A stretch of DNA of 64,000 nucleotides, from the NCBI RefSeq assembly GCF_035917975.1, contig NZ_CP109130.1:1-64000 (forward strand), written 5' to 3'. This document shows positions 26,020 through 35,840 of the stretch, piece by piece. The notes beneath the pieces were generated by a model. The model saw only the letters and a list, made by a program, of their open reading frames with translations, had not been told where the DNA came from and made no database searches. The first letter of the stretch is position 1, and each line of letters starts with the position of its first letter. The position numbers and the translations under genes were made by a program. The stretch is from Streptosporangium sp. NBC_01756. Its GTDB lineage: Bacteria > Actinomycetota > Actinomycetes > Streptosporangiales > Streptosporangiaceae.

Positions 26020-29000
26020 TTAAACGACAGGCTGAGGCTCCACAGCTGTCTTCCGGGCTCCAAGCGGCCCGAAGTCATAGATCGTGTTGTTCACCTGCAG
26101 TCCGTCGATCGCGCCAATGAAGGCGGTGTCCATCCTGAACCCAAGACTCAGTGTGATCACCGCGTCCGGCAGCGCGGCCTTGAGTTGGTCGAACGAACAC
26201 GGAGAAGCCAAAGTGCAGTTGATCAAGATTCCCGTCGCCCCGGTGGCATACCACTTGCTGCCGACTGCGCTGGCGTCGTATTGCTGCCAAGCATTGGGAA
26301 GCCGGGGGTCGGGAGCCGACGGGCTGGTAGAGGTACCAGGCAGATAGATCAAGGTCGCGTAGTCCGCCGAGCCCACATTGGGATCAACCTCTATGTTCAG
26401 CCCTGGCACGGAGACTTCCCCCGGAGATTTGGTGCCCGCGAACGCCCAGTACTTCAGAGTGATGAGATCACTGATCGACAACTCTGCAAAGTCCGTCTCG
26501 TTGCCGAAAGTGATCTTGTCTGGGCTGTCGCCAACGATGATTCCCAAGCTGCCGACGCCATAGGGCGGCGGTGCGGTGGCCGAGGAGCTACTGGCAGGGT
26601 CTCGGCTATACGGGCCAACACGATAGACGGCACTCGGCCCACCCTCTGATTCGCGGCCGATGACGCCCCACCTATCGGTGCAACAGAGTGCCGACCCAGG
26701 AGGTCCTTGAGGTCCCGTTTCTCCCTGCGGTCCCGCAGGCCCAGTCGCGCCCGCAACTCCTTCCGGTCCTGCAGGTCCTTCCGGTCCCGTGGCACCTATT
26801 GCTCCCGCAGGTCCCGTCGAGCCTTCCGGCCCCGCAGGTCCCTCCGCGCCCTGCGGCCCTGCAGGTCCTTCCGCTCCGGTCGCGCCCGTCGGGCCTATTG
26901 CTCCCGCAGGTCCCGTCGCACCTTCCGGTCCCGCAGGCCCTGCTTCTCCTTGCGGCCCTGCAGGTCCTTCCGGCCCCGTCGCGCCTTCTGGTCCCGCAGG
27001 CCCAGTCGCGCCCGTCGCGCCCGTCGCGCCCGCAACTCCTTCCGGCCCTGCCGGTCCTTCCGACCCCGTTGCGCCTTCTGGTCCCGCAGGTCCCGTCTCT
27101 CCCTGCGGTCCCGCAGGCCCAGTCGCGCCCGTCGCGCCCGCAACTCCTTCCGGTCCTGCAGGCCCTGCTTCTCCCTGCGGCCCTGCAGGTCCTTCCGACC
27201 CCGTCGCGCCTTCTGGTCCCGCAGGTCCCGTCTCTCCCTGCGGTCCCGCAGGCCCAGTCGCGCCTATTGCTCCCGCAGGTCCCGTCGCACCTTCCGGCCC
27301 TGCAGGCCCTGCTTCTCCCTGCGGCCCTGCAGGTCCTTCCGGCCCCGTCGCGCCTTCTGGTCCCGCAGGCCCAGTCGCGCCCGTCGCGCCCGTCGCGCCC
27401 GCAACTCCTTCCGGCCCCGCAGGTCCTTCCGCTCCAGTCGCGCCCGTCGCGCCTATTGCTCCCGCAGGTCCCATCGAGCCTTCCGGTCCCGCAGGCCCAG
27501 TCGCGCCCGTCGCGCCCGTCGCGCCCGCAACTCCTTCCGGCCCCGCAGGTCCTTCCGCTCCAGTCGCGCCCGTCGCGCCTATTGCTCCCGCAGGTCCCAT
27601 CGAGCCTTCCGGTCCCGCAGGCCCTGCTTCTCCCTGCGGCCCTGCAGGTCCTTCCGCGCCCGTCGCGCCCGCAGCTCCTTCCGGTCCCGTCGCACCCACT
27701 GGTCCTTCCGGTCCTGCAGGTCCCGTCTCTCCCTGCGGTCCCGCAGGCCCAGTCGCGCCCATCGCGCCCGCAACTCCTTCCGGCCCTACAGGTCCTTCCG
27801 CTCCCATCGCTCCAGTCGCGCCTATTGCTCCCGCAGGTCCCATCGAGCCTTCCGGCCCCGCAGGCCCTGCTTCTCCCTGCGGCCCTTCTGGTCCCGCAGG
27901 TCCCGTCGAGCCTTCCGGCCCTGCCGGTCCTTCCGGTCCCATCGCGCCCGTCGCGCCTATTGCTCCCGCAGGTCCCGTCGCACCTTCCGCTCCCTGCGGC
28001 CCTGCCGGTCCTTCCGACCCCGTTGCGCCTTCTGGTCCCGCAGGTCCCGTCTCTCCCTGCGGTCCCGCAGGCCCAGTCGCGCCTATTGCTCCCGCAGGTC
28101 CCGTCGAGCCTTCCGGCCCCGCAGGCCCTGTTTCTCCCTGCGGCCCTGCAGGTCCTTCCGGCCCCGTCGCGCCTTCTGGTCCCGCAGGCCCAGTCGCGCC
28201 CGTCGCGCCTATTGCTCCCGCAGGTCCCATCGAGCCTTCCGGTCCCGCAGGCCCTGCTTCTCCCTGCGGCCCTGCAGGTCCTTCCGCGCCCGTCGCGCCC
28301 GCAGCTCCTTCCGGTCCCGTCGCACCCACTGGTCCTTCCGGTCCTGCAGGTCCCGTCTCTCCCTGCGGTCCCGCAGGCCCAGTCGCGCCCATCGCGCCCG
28401 CAACTCCTTCCGGCCCTACAGGTCCTTCCGCTCCCATCGCTCCAGTCGCGCCTATTGCTCCCGCAGGTCCCATCGAGCCTTCCGGCCCCGCAGGCCCTGC
28501 TTCTCCCTGCGGCCCTGCAGGTCCTTCCGCGCCCGTCGCGCCCGCAGCTCCTTCCGGTCCCGTCGCACCCACTGGTCCTTCCGGTCCTGCAGGTCCCGTC
28601 TCTCCCTGCGGTCCCGCAGGCCCAGTCGCGCCCATCGCGCCCGCAACTCCTTCCGGCCCTACAGGTCCTTCCGCTCCAGTCGCGCCTATTGCTCCCGCAG
28701 GTCCCATCGCACCTTCCGCTCCCTGCGGCCCTGCTTCTCCCTGCGGCCCTGCAGGTCCTTCCGCTCCCTGCGGCCCTGCCGGTCCTTCCGGCCCCGTCGC
28801 GCCTTCTGGTCCCGCAGGCCCAGTCGCGCCCGTCGCGCCTATTGCTCCCGCAGGCCCAGTCGCGCCCATCGCGCCCGCAACTCCTTCCGGCCCTACAGGT
28901 CCTTCCGCTCCAGTCGCGCCTATTGCTCCCGCAGGTCCCATCGCACCTTCCGCTCCCTGCGGCCCTGCTTCTCCCTGCGGCCCTGCAGGTCCTTCCGCTC

Positions 29001-29769
29001 CCTGCGGCCCTGCCGGTCCTTCCGGCCCCGTCGCGCCTTCTGGTCCCGCAGGCCCAGTCGCGCCCGTCGCGCCTATTGCTCCCGCAGGTCCCGTCGCGCC
29101 CGCAACTCCTTCCGGTCCCGTCGCACCCACTGGTCCTTCCGGCCCTGCAGGTCCTTCCGCTCCCGTCGCGCCCGTCGCGCCTATTGCTCCCGCAGGTCCC
29201 GTCGCGCCCGCAACTCCTTCCGGTCCCGTCGCACCCACTGGTCCTTCCGGCCCTGCAGGTCCTTCCGCTCCCGTCGCGCCCGTCGCGCCTATTGCTCCCG
29301 CAGGTCCCGTCGCGCCCGCAACTCCTTCCGGTCCTGCAGGCCCTGGCATGCCAGCCTCACCTACAGGGCCTTCTAGGCCCTGAGGGCCATATGGGCCAGT
29401 TCGACCCGTTGTGCCCTTTGGTCCTTTGCTACCTTTCGGCCCGCGCGGGCCATGCAGGCATACACAAAGCTTGCTCCTGCACCTACACGGCTTGCAGCAC
29501 CTCTTCGGGCAATGACTCCTTGCATAGACGTGTGGCTTTCGGGAGATGGCGCCAGGAGGGCAAGCCCGAACTGACTTTCCCTCCTTGACTTGTGCGACCA
29601 GGTGAACGTTGCTCAGTTTTTCCTTGAGTACATTTGCCTGCATTTGGAATGATATAGCTAAAAAAACGCCGATCAGAAGCACCGTAACGCCTCGGCTTCG
29701 AGCGCGCCCGCTGGGTCGTGGGATCACGATGCGCCTGCTACCGGTGAAATTCATGCTATTCCGTGTCAT
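26020..29769 (-). CDS. Membrane-anchored collagen-like protein
   Basis: About 1249 residues from the ATG at 29769 (a second possible start, MNFTGSRR, lies at 29754). Layout: basic N-terminus; a membrane segment at about residues 28-45 ([14 protein letters not shown]); a short linker ending in a Cys-rich block [18 protein letters not shown]; then some 300 uninterrupted Gly-X-Y triplets (about 107-1025) rich in GPAG, GATG, GPEG and GPQG; and a C-terminal globular domain of 224 residues starting ALCCTDRWG, with [26 protein letters not shown] and a final YDFGPLG, probably a trimerising or carbohydrate-binding beta sandwich. The topology suggests a surface rod tethered to the membrane, with Cys clusters at both ends of the rod able to lock the trimer. 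Near-identical blocks inside show recent internal duplication. Confidence 0.9.
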   Translation of the reverse strand: MTRNSMNFTGSRRIVIPRPSGRARSRGVTVLLIGVFLAISFQMQANVLKEKLSNVHLVAQVKEGKSVRACPPGAISRKPHVYARSHCPKRCCKPCRCRSKLCVCLHGPRGPKGSKGPKGTTGRTGPYGPQGLEGPVGEAGMPGPAGPEGVAGATGPAGAIGATGATGAEGPAGPEGPVGATGPEGVAGATGPAGAIGATGATGAEGPAGPEGPVGATGPEGVAGATGPAGAIGATGATGPAGPEGATGPEGPAGPQGAEGPAGPQGEAGPQGAEGAMGPAGAIGATGAEGPVGPEGVAGAMGATGPAGAIGATGATGPAGPEGATGPEGPAGPQGAEGPAGPQGEAGPQGAEGAMGPAGAIGATGAEGPVGPEGVAGAMGATGPAGPQGETGPAGPEGPVGATGPEGAAGATGAEGPAGPQGEAGPAGPEGSMGPAGAIGATGAMGAEGPVGPEGVAGAMGATGPAGPQGETGPAGPEGPVGATGPEGAAGATGAEGPAGPQGEAGPAGPEGSMGPAGAIGATGATGPAGPEGATGPEGPAGPQGETGPAGPEGSTGPAGAIGATGPAGPQGETGPAGPEGATGSEGPAGPQGAEGATGPAGAIGATGAMGPEGPAGPEGSTGPAGPEGPQGEAGPAGPEGSMGPAGAIGATGAMGAEGPVGPEGVAGAMGATGPAGPQGETGPAGPEGPVGATGPEGAAGATGAEGPAGPQGEAGPAGPEGSMGPAGAIGATGATGAEGPAGPEGVAGATGATGATGPAGPEGSMGPAGAIGATGATGAEGPAGPEGVAGATGATGATGPAGPEGATGPEGPAGPQGEAGPAGPEGATGPAGAIGATGPAGPQGETGPAGPEGATGSEGPAGPQGEAGPAGPEGVAGATGATGPAGPQGETGPAGPEGATGSEGPAGPEGVAGATGATGATGPAGPEGATGPEGPAGPQGEAGPAGPEGATGPAGAIGPTGATGAEGPAGPQGAEGPAGPEGSTGPAGAIGATGPEGPAGPEGVAGATGPAGPQGETGPQGPPGSALCCTDRWGVIGRESEGGPSAVYRVGPYSRDPASSSSATAPPPYGVGSLGIIVGDSPDKITFGNETDFAELSISDLITLKYWAFAGTKSPGEVSVPGLNIEVDPNVGSADYATLIYLPGTSTSPSAPDPRLPNAWQQYDASAVGSKWYATGATGILINCTLASPCSFDQLKAALPDAVITLSLGFRMDTAFIGAIDGLQVNNTIYDFGPLGARKTAVEPQPVV
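27579..28646. repeat. Near-identical long repeats within the collagen-like gene
   Basis: A 195-base block at 27579-27773 recurs at 28209-28403 and 28452-28646 with at most about one residue difference, giving periods of 630 and 243 bases. Further copies of shorter blocks occur at 28680-28830/28915-29065 and 29090-29190/29205-29310. This is a higher-order array on top of the 9-base Gly-X-Y period. Confidence 0.8.
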
Positions 29770-30020
29770 TCGGGGTCCTGAGGGGGGGACTCTGTGACGC
29801 ATGGATATTAATCGTAGAGTACCCGATAAATGCTTCAAAATGCATCGACTCGACCACTGAACCGTAAATTATGAATATGATGACAGGAAAACGACGAAGG
29901 GCAGTCTATTGAGGTTTATATACATATGCACAAGGACTTTATGTTGCGATCTTGGATCTGTGGTTAATTAAATTCATAGTGACGGCTTTTGTGTATTTTG
30001 CGGGGGAAGGTGGGGGAACC
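29770..30020. other. AT-rich spacer upstream of the collagen-like gene
   Basis: Markedly AT-richer than the surroundings, for example around 29870-29970 (runs such as GGTTTATATACATATG). No gene. It should contain the promoter of the collagen-like gene; TTGAAG and TACGAT on the minus strand, 16 bases apart near 29840-29815, are a candidate pair. Confidence 0.5.
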
Positions 30021-31202
30021 CTAAAGCTTGTCGGCGGCCACTGCGTTCGCAGAGGGTTGGCGCGGTGGGCAGGTCATACGCTTGGCTGTCGTGGACAGCA
30101 GTTTGGCTTGAGGCTGGCTGCCACACGTTGGCCCGCATTCCTCAAGCAAGCAGAAGCCCTGGGAGTCGACGGCCTGGATGAAGGCCGGTGACGTGCTGCC
30201 GTCCAGTTCGGTCACGCCGGGGAAGACGGCGACGATCTCATGTACGCCTTCGGAGAGGGGGGCGACGGTCAACTCGGCGTGGCCTGTGCCATCGAGCTGG
30301 GCTGTGCCCAGACTCACTCCGTCACTGAAGAATTCGACCGGGCCGGTGGGAACGATCCCGCTCGGAGATCTCACCGCCGCAGTGAAGGTGATCGGACTTT
30401 GCTGACTGATGGCGCACGACGAGTTCACCGTGGTGGTCGTGGACCTGTCGGGAGGACCCGCGCAGGTAGACAGGGTGATGGTGTTCGCGTCCAGCGAGAC
30501 GGTGCCGTTGTGAGCCAGGGTTCGACCATCCACAGTCACGCCGCTGCCCACCGTGATCGAGGTCAGCGCGAGAATGTCGCCGGCGAAGTCGGTAGTGGCT
30601 CCCAGCGTGGCCGAGCTGCCTACCTGCCAGAAGACGTTGCATGCCTGTGCCCCCCCGGTGAGGGTCACCGTGCTGGCGGCTGCGGTGATGAGGGTGGAGG
30701 CGGTCTGGAAGATGAAGACCGCGTTGGGGTCACCCTGGGCGTCGAGCGTCAGATTTCCCGTGATCTGGAATGTGCCCGCGGCGGAGTTGTAGACGCCGGG
30801 GGTCACGGTGGTTCCACCCAGCTGTGTCGGGATGGTGGCGCCAGGAGTACGGGAGACGGCGTCGTTGTAGGCGATGAGCAGATCCGCCTGAGCCTGTGCG
30901 GCAGCGGTGTCGGCAACGTGGAGGGTCCCGATCAAGGTGCCGGGCGGGAAGCCGGTCACCGCAGGGGTCGGGCTGGTCCCCAGATCTCCGGTGACGATGG
31001 TGGGGCCGATGTTCGTGACAGAAGCCCCGCCCAGGACTGCGAAGTTCGCAGCTGTGCCCAGCGCGACCGGTGCCGCCAATGCGCTCGCGGCGCAAGGTGC
31101 CGGGACGATGCCTCCTGTCGCGATCAGGACCGTGAGGACCCATCCCAGCAAGGAGCGAACGATGTTTTGTGATACAAGGCGGGGGCCACCGGCGTCTGTC
31201 AT
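30021..31202 (-). CDS. Secreted DUF3494 (ice-binding-like) protein with Ig-like domain
   Basis: A 393-residue precursor. The ATG at 31202 follows an AAGGAAAG site. A long signal peptide (GWVLTVLIATGGIVPAPC, cleavage near ALAAP) leads into a DUF3494 beta-solenoid (about 45-240): FAVLGGASVTNIG, GDLGTSPTPAVTGFPPG, TAAASTVTLTGGAQACNVFW, QVGSSATLG and DANTITLSTC. This is the fold of microbial ice-binding proteins, though many members are adhesins. A bacterial Ig-like domain follows (SSCAISQQSPITFTAAVR ... GTAQLDGTGHAELTVAP). A Cys-containing basic tail closes it. No anchor is seen. It lies upstream of the collagen-like gene on the same strand; the shared context suggests joint work at the cell surface. 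Confidence 0.88.
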   Translation of the reverse strand: MTDAGGPRLVSQNIVRSLLGWVLTVLIATGGIVPAPCAASALAAPVALGTAANFAVLGGASVTNIGPTIVTGDLGTSPTPAVTGFPPGTLIGTLHVADTAAAQAQADLLIAYNDAVSRTPGATIPTQLGGTTVTPGVYNSAAGTFQITGNLTLDAQGDPNAVFIFQTASTLITAAASTVTLTGGAQACNVFWQVGSSATLGATTDFAGDILALTSITVGSGVTVDGRTLAHNGTVSLDANTITLSTCAGPPDRSTTTTVNSSCAISQQSPITFTAAVRSPSGIVPTGPVEFFSDGVSLGTAQLDGTGHAELTVAPLSEGVHEIVAVFPGVTELDGSTSPAFIQAVDSQGFCLLEECGPTCGSQPQAKLLSTTAKRMTCPPRQPSANAVAADKL

Positions 31203-31629
31203 CAAACTGCTCTTTCCTTCAGCATGGCTCAGTTCAGGCCCATTACCGATGACGCTTCATATCCTTCAAGCTTACTAATCAGCAGTTTGGTTCCTTGTCA
31301 TCCGACATGCGGGAGAAAAATACTGGATGTCATCTCTGGACAAAAGATGGGATCGCCATGGCGTCCGGCAGTACTTTTCATCACCCAGGCGCCGAATAAC
31401 GTTCGCTTCACGGCATGTCAGCATTAACTAGTCAATATCATCCCTAAGTGAGAATCGGCTGCCAGGCGCTCACTTCATCCTGCGCATAGAACCGTGCAGA
31501 GAGGCGAGGGAGCGTCACCCTTACGACCTCGTGCATGATTGGCCGTGGTCTCTGAGGTCCTGGCTCATTGGGCCAGACGTGGTGAGAACACTCGGACGGA
31601 CGATCACCCTGGAAATCGGCGGATCACGA
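31203..31629. other. AT-richer intergenic region
   Basis: About 430 bases with lower GC than average and no gene. The left part should carry the promoter for the DUF3494 gene. The right part leads into the IS5-type remnant; no clear terminal inverted repeat for that element was seen. Confidence 0.45.
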
Positions 31630-32312
31630 CCTGTCGGTTGAGGTGATTGCGGAACCGGTAGCCGAGATCGGACCGCTGTGGCAGGCCCGGCACCAGGCCG
31701 CGCTCGCCAGTCGCCCGTGAGGGTGCAACATCGGTGCCGAAGCCAGGCCCAAGCTGGTGTTCGTCGACCGACTGCCGGCCGCACTGGTGCACCCGCGCCA
31801 CGGCGTCATGCACGATGTGTTGGGTTGCCGGTTCGGCGTCGACCGCTCCACCGTCACCCGCGCCATCCACCAGATCCGCCCCTTATTGGTCGAACGAGGT
31901 TGCAGCATCACTGCGGGGCGGCGCTTGCGGACCCTGGCCGATGTGATCGCCCACCTGGGAAGCAGCAGCCAGGAGGCGATCTTGGACGCCACCGAGATCC
32001 GGGGGCGCCGACCGGCCGCCGGCGCTCCCGAACGAGATCGCTTCATCTCTGGCAAAAGCCGGATGAACGCGATGAAGACGATGGTCCTCACCGATCTCCA
32101 AGGGGGCCTGCTGCGATGCGGCGAAACCCGCCTCGGATCGGTCGCCGACATTACCCATGCCCGCCAGTCCGGGTTGGTCGGCCTGCTGGCCGATACTCGC
32201 GGCCTGCAGATTTTCGCTGATGCGGGCTACTCGGGCCTGGGCGGCCAGACCGCAGGCCAGGTCCTCACCCCACCTCGCAAACGACGCGGTAGAAACCTGG
32301 AACAGGTCCTAG
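31630..32312 (+). pseudogene. IS5-family (DDE_Tnp_4 type) transposase, decayed and interrupted
   Basis: The reading contains VFVDRLPAALVHPRHGVMHD, FGVDRSTVTRAI, EAILDATEIRGRRP, FISGKSRMNAMKTMVLTD and FADAGYSGLG, that is the helix-turn-helix and first two catalytic Asp regions of this transposase group. Upstream coding (PLWQARHQAALASRP) is cut from it by a TGA, so the gene is already frameshifted. It stops at 32312 because an IS701-like element is inserted; weak continuation (EMTRRLSRKGSR) appears after the element at 33733-33783. Confidence 0.75.
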
Positions 32313-33727
32313 TAGGGCTTGGTTAGGTGGGGACGGGCTGGGCATGTCGGGGTAACGCTCGGCGGCAGGTGGGGCAGGATCCGGCCCAGCACGCCAGCAG
32401 GAGCTGCAGCTCGGTGATGACCTGGTAGGTGCTCAAGCCACAGCTAGGACTTTTGGGTCGAGCCGTTGCAGGGTGCAAAAGGCGTGTGCGACCGAGACCA
32501 ACGTGACGTGGTGGTGCCAGCCACTCCAGGTACGGCCCTCGAAGTGATCCAGGCCCAGCCCGGTCTTCAGCTCACGGTAGTCGTGCTCGATGCGCCAGCG
32601 GATCTTCGCCATTCTCACCAGGCGCCGCAGCGGGACGTCGCCGGGCAGGGTGGACAGCCAGTACTTGGTCGGCTCGCTCTCGCCTGGCGGCCATTCGGCC
32701 AGCAGCCAGCACACCGGCAATTCCCCGCCCGCATACGCGCGGCGGATCCGTACCCCCGCCGGCCGTACCCGCAGCGCGGCGAACCGCGAACGCAACGGCC
32801 CCTTGGACCCCATCCGCCAGCGCACCGTGTGCAGCGCGCGCCGCCCGCCCTCTGCCACCAGCTGCCGGGCGCTGATCGGCCGCTGCCGGTAGCGGGGCAC
32901 CGGCCGCCGCCCGGTCCCCGCATACGGCGCGACGCTGCGGCAGGCCCCGGCCTCCAGCAGCGCGGTATCGGAACGCACCCCCACCACATAGCCGATGCCG
33001 CGCTCGGTCAGGCCCAGGCGAAAAGCCCCGTCTTGGCCATAGCCCTCATCGGCGACCACCAGCGGTGCCTGCAGCCCCCAACTGCCCAGCTCGTCGATCA
33101 TGTCCAGCGCCAGCTGCCACTTGGGCACATGACCGACGTCGGCGGGGATCCGGGCCCGGCGCCGGCGTGCCGCCACCGCGGCCCGATCCTCCGTGCGCGG
33201 CGCGGCCGCATCCCACTGCTCAGGCACGAACAACCGCCAGTTCACCGGGCAGGACGCGGCATCGGTGACCAGATGCACGCTCGGCGCGACCTGGCAGTTC
33301 GCGGTCTTACCCAGCGCCCCGCAATACTGCGCGGCCACCCCTGGCGACTCCTGGCCGTCCTTGACAAAGGACACATCATCGACCACCCAGGCGGCCGGGC
33401 CGATCGCCGCGTCCATCCGCCAGGCCAGCTCGGCCAAAACCAGCTGATGCGACCAGGGAGCATCAGTGAGGAACTGCTGCAGCCCTTGGCGGTCCACGCC
33501 CAGCCGGGCCGCCATCGGCTCCATCGATTTACGCGCCCCGTCGGTCAGCAGGCCGCGCACATACCGCTCGCCCCACCGCCGCTGATCAGCACGGGCGAAA
33601 CCGGAGAACATCTCAGCGGCAAACGTCTCCAGCCGCGCCCGCACGGCCTCGAGTTCCAGAGGGGTCATCATCCCTCACCCCCAAAGCAGGTGACATACCG
33701 TCTCCTACCCGAGGTAACCAAGTCCTA
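32313..33727 (-). mobile_element. IS701-like insertion sequence, apparently complete (1415 bp)
   Basis: The left end TAGGGCTTGGTTA (32313-) and the right end, which reads TAGGACTTGGTTA inward on the other strand (33727-), form imperfect terminal inverted repeats (12 of 13). CTAG flanks both sides (32309-32312 and 33728-33731) as a 4-bp target duplication. One transposase gene fills most of the element. The insertion lies within an older IS5-type transposase. Confidence 0.85.
32433..33671 (-). CDS. IS701-family transposase
   Basis: A 412-residue DDE transposase. The N-terminal part reads RRWGERYVRGLLTDGARKSM and WVVDDVSFVKDG (first Asp pair), the middle VVADEGYGQDGAFR (second Asp), and the C-terminal RWRIEHDYRELKTGLGLDHF (catalytic Glu in a YREK-like motif), all in the order and spacing of IS701 family proteins. 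No frameshift is seen, so the element may still be active. It opens with MM near 33671, 56 bases inside the right end. Confidence 0.92.
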   Translation of the reverse strand: MMTPLELEAVRARLETFAAEMFSGFARADQRRWGERYVRGLLTDGARKSMEPMAARLGVDRQGLQQFLTDAPWSHQLVLAELAWRMDAAIGPAAWVVDDVSFVKDGQESPGVAAQYCGALGKTANCQVAPSVHLVTDAASCPVNWRLFVPEQWDAAAPRTEDRAAVAARRRRARIPADVGHVPKWQLALDMIDELGSWGLQAPLVVADEGYGQDGAFRLGLTERGIGYVVGVRSDTALLEAGACRSVAPYAGTGRRPVPRYRQRPISARQLVAEGGRRALHTVRWRMGSKGPLRSRFAALRVRPAGVRIRRAYAGGELPVCWLLAEWPPGESEPTKYWLSTLPGDVPLRRLVRMAKIRWRIEHDYRELKTGLGLDHFEGRTWSGWHHHVTLVSVAHAFCTLQRLDPKVLAVA

Positions 33728-33794
33728 CTAGCACCATGAGATGACCCGGCGTCTGAGCCGTAAGGGCTCCCGCATCGGCCGGTAGACGAAGAAA

Positions 33795-33815
33795 CCGCCA
33801 GCCGTCGGCTGGCGG
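33795..33815 (-). terminator. Intrinsic terminator of the lipoprotein gene
   Basis: CCGCCAGCC (33795-33803) and GGCTGGCGG (33807-33815) make a perfect 9-bp stem with a 3-base loop. Read on the minus strand it is followed by TTTCTTCGT and lies 20 bases past the stop of the lipoprotein gene, giving a standard Rho-independent signal. Confidence 0.8.
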
Positions 33816-33835
33816 CGGTTCCACTCGACTGACTG

Positions 33836-34987
33836 TCAACGCCAGTCGATGAACACAGCAGTGTCACCGAGAGTGGAGAACTCCCCGGTCCGCTCGACCT
33901 TCTTGGGCGTGGAGCCCGGCTTGGCGTCGCAGAGGTAGTAGTCCCTCGTGGTCCCCTTCGCGGAGAGAAACGCGAATTTCTGCCCGTCGGGGGAGACCAC
34001 CATGCCGTTGTTCTGATGGTCGTTGTCGGGCACGATGGGCGCCCCGGGCTTCATCCCCGGGGAGATGTCGAGTATGGCGAATCTGCCTTCGTAGGTGTTT
34101 CTCGCGTCACACAGCACCGTGTCGTTGTCCAGCCAGCCCACCTGGTCCCCGCCTTCGCAGGAGATGAAGCGGCCCTTCTCCACAAGGTCCGGGCCCACTG
34201 CTCGGCGATCCGCCGCGAATTCCAGGACGCGGCTCTCGGTCAGGAGGCGTTTTCCGTCCGGCGAGAGGTAGGCGTCGTTGGCCAGTACTGCCATGCCCGG
34301 CGTCCCCACCACGATGAGATGGCTTTCGCCGGCGGTCTCGACCTGCAACTGGTCGACCGCCTTGTGGTCCCCGGCAAGCGCCCGGCTCGCGACGCGGTCC
34401 TGGTTGTCCACCTCGTAGGTGAACCAGACCGCACTCCCATCCGGTGCGAAGGCCGCGTTGTCCTCGCGCGGAGTGTTGCCGAAGTCCTCGTTCCCGGTCA
34501 GATCGGTGAACTTGCCCGAGCGGTCGAGATACCCGACATGGGTCCCTTCGGTCTGCGGGTCCTCGGTGACCACGGCCATCTTCGTGAAGTCCCGATCGAA
34601 GAGCGATTTGACGGCGGTCACATCCCCAGCGTCGACGGACATGTTGTTCGGCTCGCACAGTTTCCTCACCGCGGTGGAAGGCCTGGCCCTGTCGGACTGG
34701 ACAACCGCCGTGTCCGGCAGCCGGAACTCCGCATGCGCCACGTGCTTCCAGCTTTGCGGGTCCCAGCCATCGACGTTGACGAATGCGCCGCTGCCGTTCG
34801 CCGGCGAGCACACCGCCGTAACGATCACGTTCTGCCGGGGGAAGTCGTCACTGATGTCGGTCCCCGACGATCTTCGACTGCCGTCTGCTCCCGGCCCACG
34901 CTGATCGCTGTCCGAGGAACAGGCGACAAGGCTTGCTGCTAATGCCAGCGAAAGAAGAGCCACAGTCGCCTTCGGCATATCAACCAT
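33836..34987 (-). CDS. Lipoprotein with TolB/PD40-like beta-propeller repeats
   Basis: A 383-residue precursor. The N-terminus is a lipoprotein signal (MPKATVALLSLALAASLVAC, with Cys at the lipobox end), so the mature protein is tethered to the outer face of the membrane. The rest contains repeated FAPDGSAVWFTYE, YLSPDGKRLLTES and VSPDGQKFAFLSA units, typical of PD40/WD40-like propellers. Ligand unknown. A terminator follows the gene. A short 35-nucleotide leader precedes it; no operon partner is evident. Confidence 0.85.
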   Translation of the reverse strand: MVDMPKATVALLSLALAASLVACSSDSDQRGPGADGSRRSSGTDISDDFPRQNVIVTAVCSPANGSGAFVNVDGWDPQSWKHVAHAEFRLPDTAVVQSDRARPSTAVRKLCEPNNMSVDAGDVTAVKSLFDRDFTKMAVVTEDPQTEGTHVGYLDRSGKFTDLTGNEDFGNTPREDNAAFAPDGSAVWFTYEVDNQDRVASRALAGDHKAVDQLQVETAGESHLIVVGTPGMAVLANDAYLSPDGKRLLTESRVLEFAADRRAVGPDLVEKGRFISCEGGDQVGWLDNDTVLCDARNTYEGRFAILDISPGMKPGAPIVPDNDHQNNGMVVSPDGQKFAFLSAKGTTRDYYLCDAKPGSTPKKVERTGEFSTLGDTAVFIDWR

Positions 34988-35120
34988 TCATCTGCCCCCT
35001 ATCCGATACTGGACCGCATCGTACAGAGAAGACTTTGACCCGCACCATCTCTTTCAGCCGATCGCCGCCAGCGATCCAAGGTGCCGTCGTGCCTGAACGC
35101 AGCGGGTTGAAAACACCCAG

Positions 35121-35840
35121 TCAGAACAGGTGAAACTCCTCGAAAGGCGGCTCGAACGAGGGATCAGGCAGGCGAATGGCCTTGCAGCGAGTCACCGGTT
35201 CGGCCCGGGGGCCGGCGACAACCGTCGCCAAAGCTTCGCCCGGGAAGGCATCGGGAATCACCGTCCACCCCAGGTTCCGCTCGTAGTAGTGCACAGCGGT
35301 CAGCACTGACGGAGTCCCGGCGTCGTCGATGACAATCAGTCCGCCGGGTCGGACGATCTTGCGTAGGAAGTAAAGATCGACGAAGACTTCGTGGAACCGG
35401 TGACTGCCGTCCACGAATGCCGCATCGGCGACGAGGCCTTCGGTGAGGAGTTGCGGGAGCGCGATCGACGAAGGAGCGAGCATGAGCGAGGCGATCGAGT
35501 CCAGTCCCGCGGAGCGCAGCAGGTCCCAGCCGGAATTGGACCAGTCACATTCTTGAAACGGGTCGATGATGACGTGCCGGGGGCGCGGCGGGTTGACTGT
35601 GACCAGAGCCTCCCCAATCGCGAGCGCCGAACTGGCATAGGCGAGACCGACCTCGACAACCGTCTGCACACCCTCGGAGATCAGCAGGTCGCGAAGCTGG
35701 TCGCAATCGCGTTCGGGCACCGTGACCGTCTCGAAGTCCGCCTCGCGATCCCGTGTCCGCGTCGGCCCCTCCTGCACGAGCCTGCGGCGTACCTCTCGGA
35801 TCCGCTTCCTACGTTCATCCCTTTTCATCATGTCGGCCAT
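35121..35840 (-). CDS. Class I SAM-dependent methyltransferase
   Basis: A 239-residue protein. A basic N-terminal helix (RRKRIREVRRRLVQEG) precedes the Rossmann core: motif I VVEVGLAYASSALAIGEAL, an acidic end of strand 2 in HVIIDPFQ, ADAAFVDGSHRFHEVFVDLY and GGLIVIDDAGTPSV. This pattern fits the Methyltransf_24/CmcI-like group that modifies small molecules or sugars. The neighbours give no pathway. The start may be slightly downstream, at MKRDERRK. Confidence 0.8.
   Translation of the reverse strand: MADMMKRDERRKRIREVRRRLVQEGPTRTRDREADFETVTVPERDCDQLRDLLISEGVQTVVEVGLAYASSALAIGEALVTVNPPRPRHVIIDPFQECDWSNSGWDLLRSAGLDSIASLMLAPSSIALPQLLTEGLVADAAFVDGSHRFHEVFVDLYFLRKIVRPGGLIVIDDAGTPSVLTAVHYYERNLGWTVIPDAFPGEALATVVAGPRAEPVTRCKAIRLPDPSFEPPFEEFHLF

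Noticed and set aside
26688-29588. Plus-strand open frames of 860-970 codons rich in Pro, Ser, Arg
   Set aside because: They run antisense to the Gly-X-Y gene; a 9-base periodic sequence without stops in one frame tends to leave all frames open. No start signal or family supports them.
33733-33783. Independent small peptide EMTRRLSRKGSRIGR
   Set aside because: Best explained as the remaining tail of the interrupted IS5-type transposase in a shifted frame.
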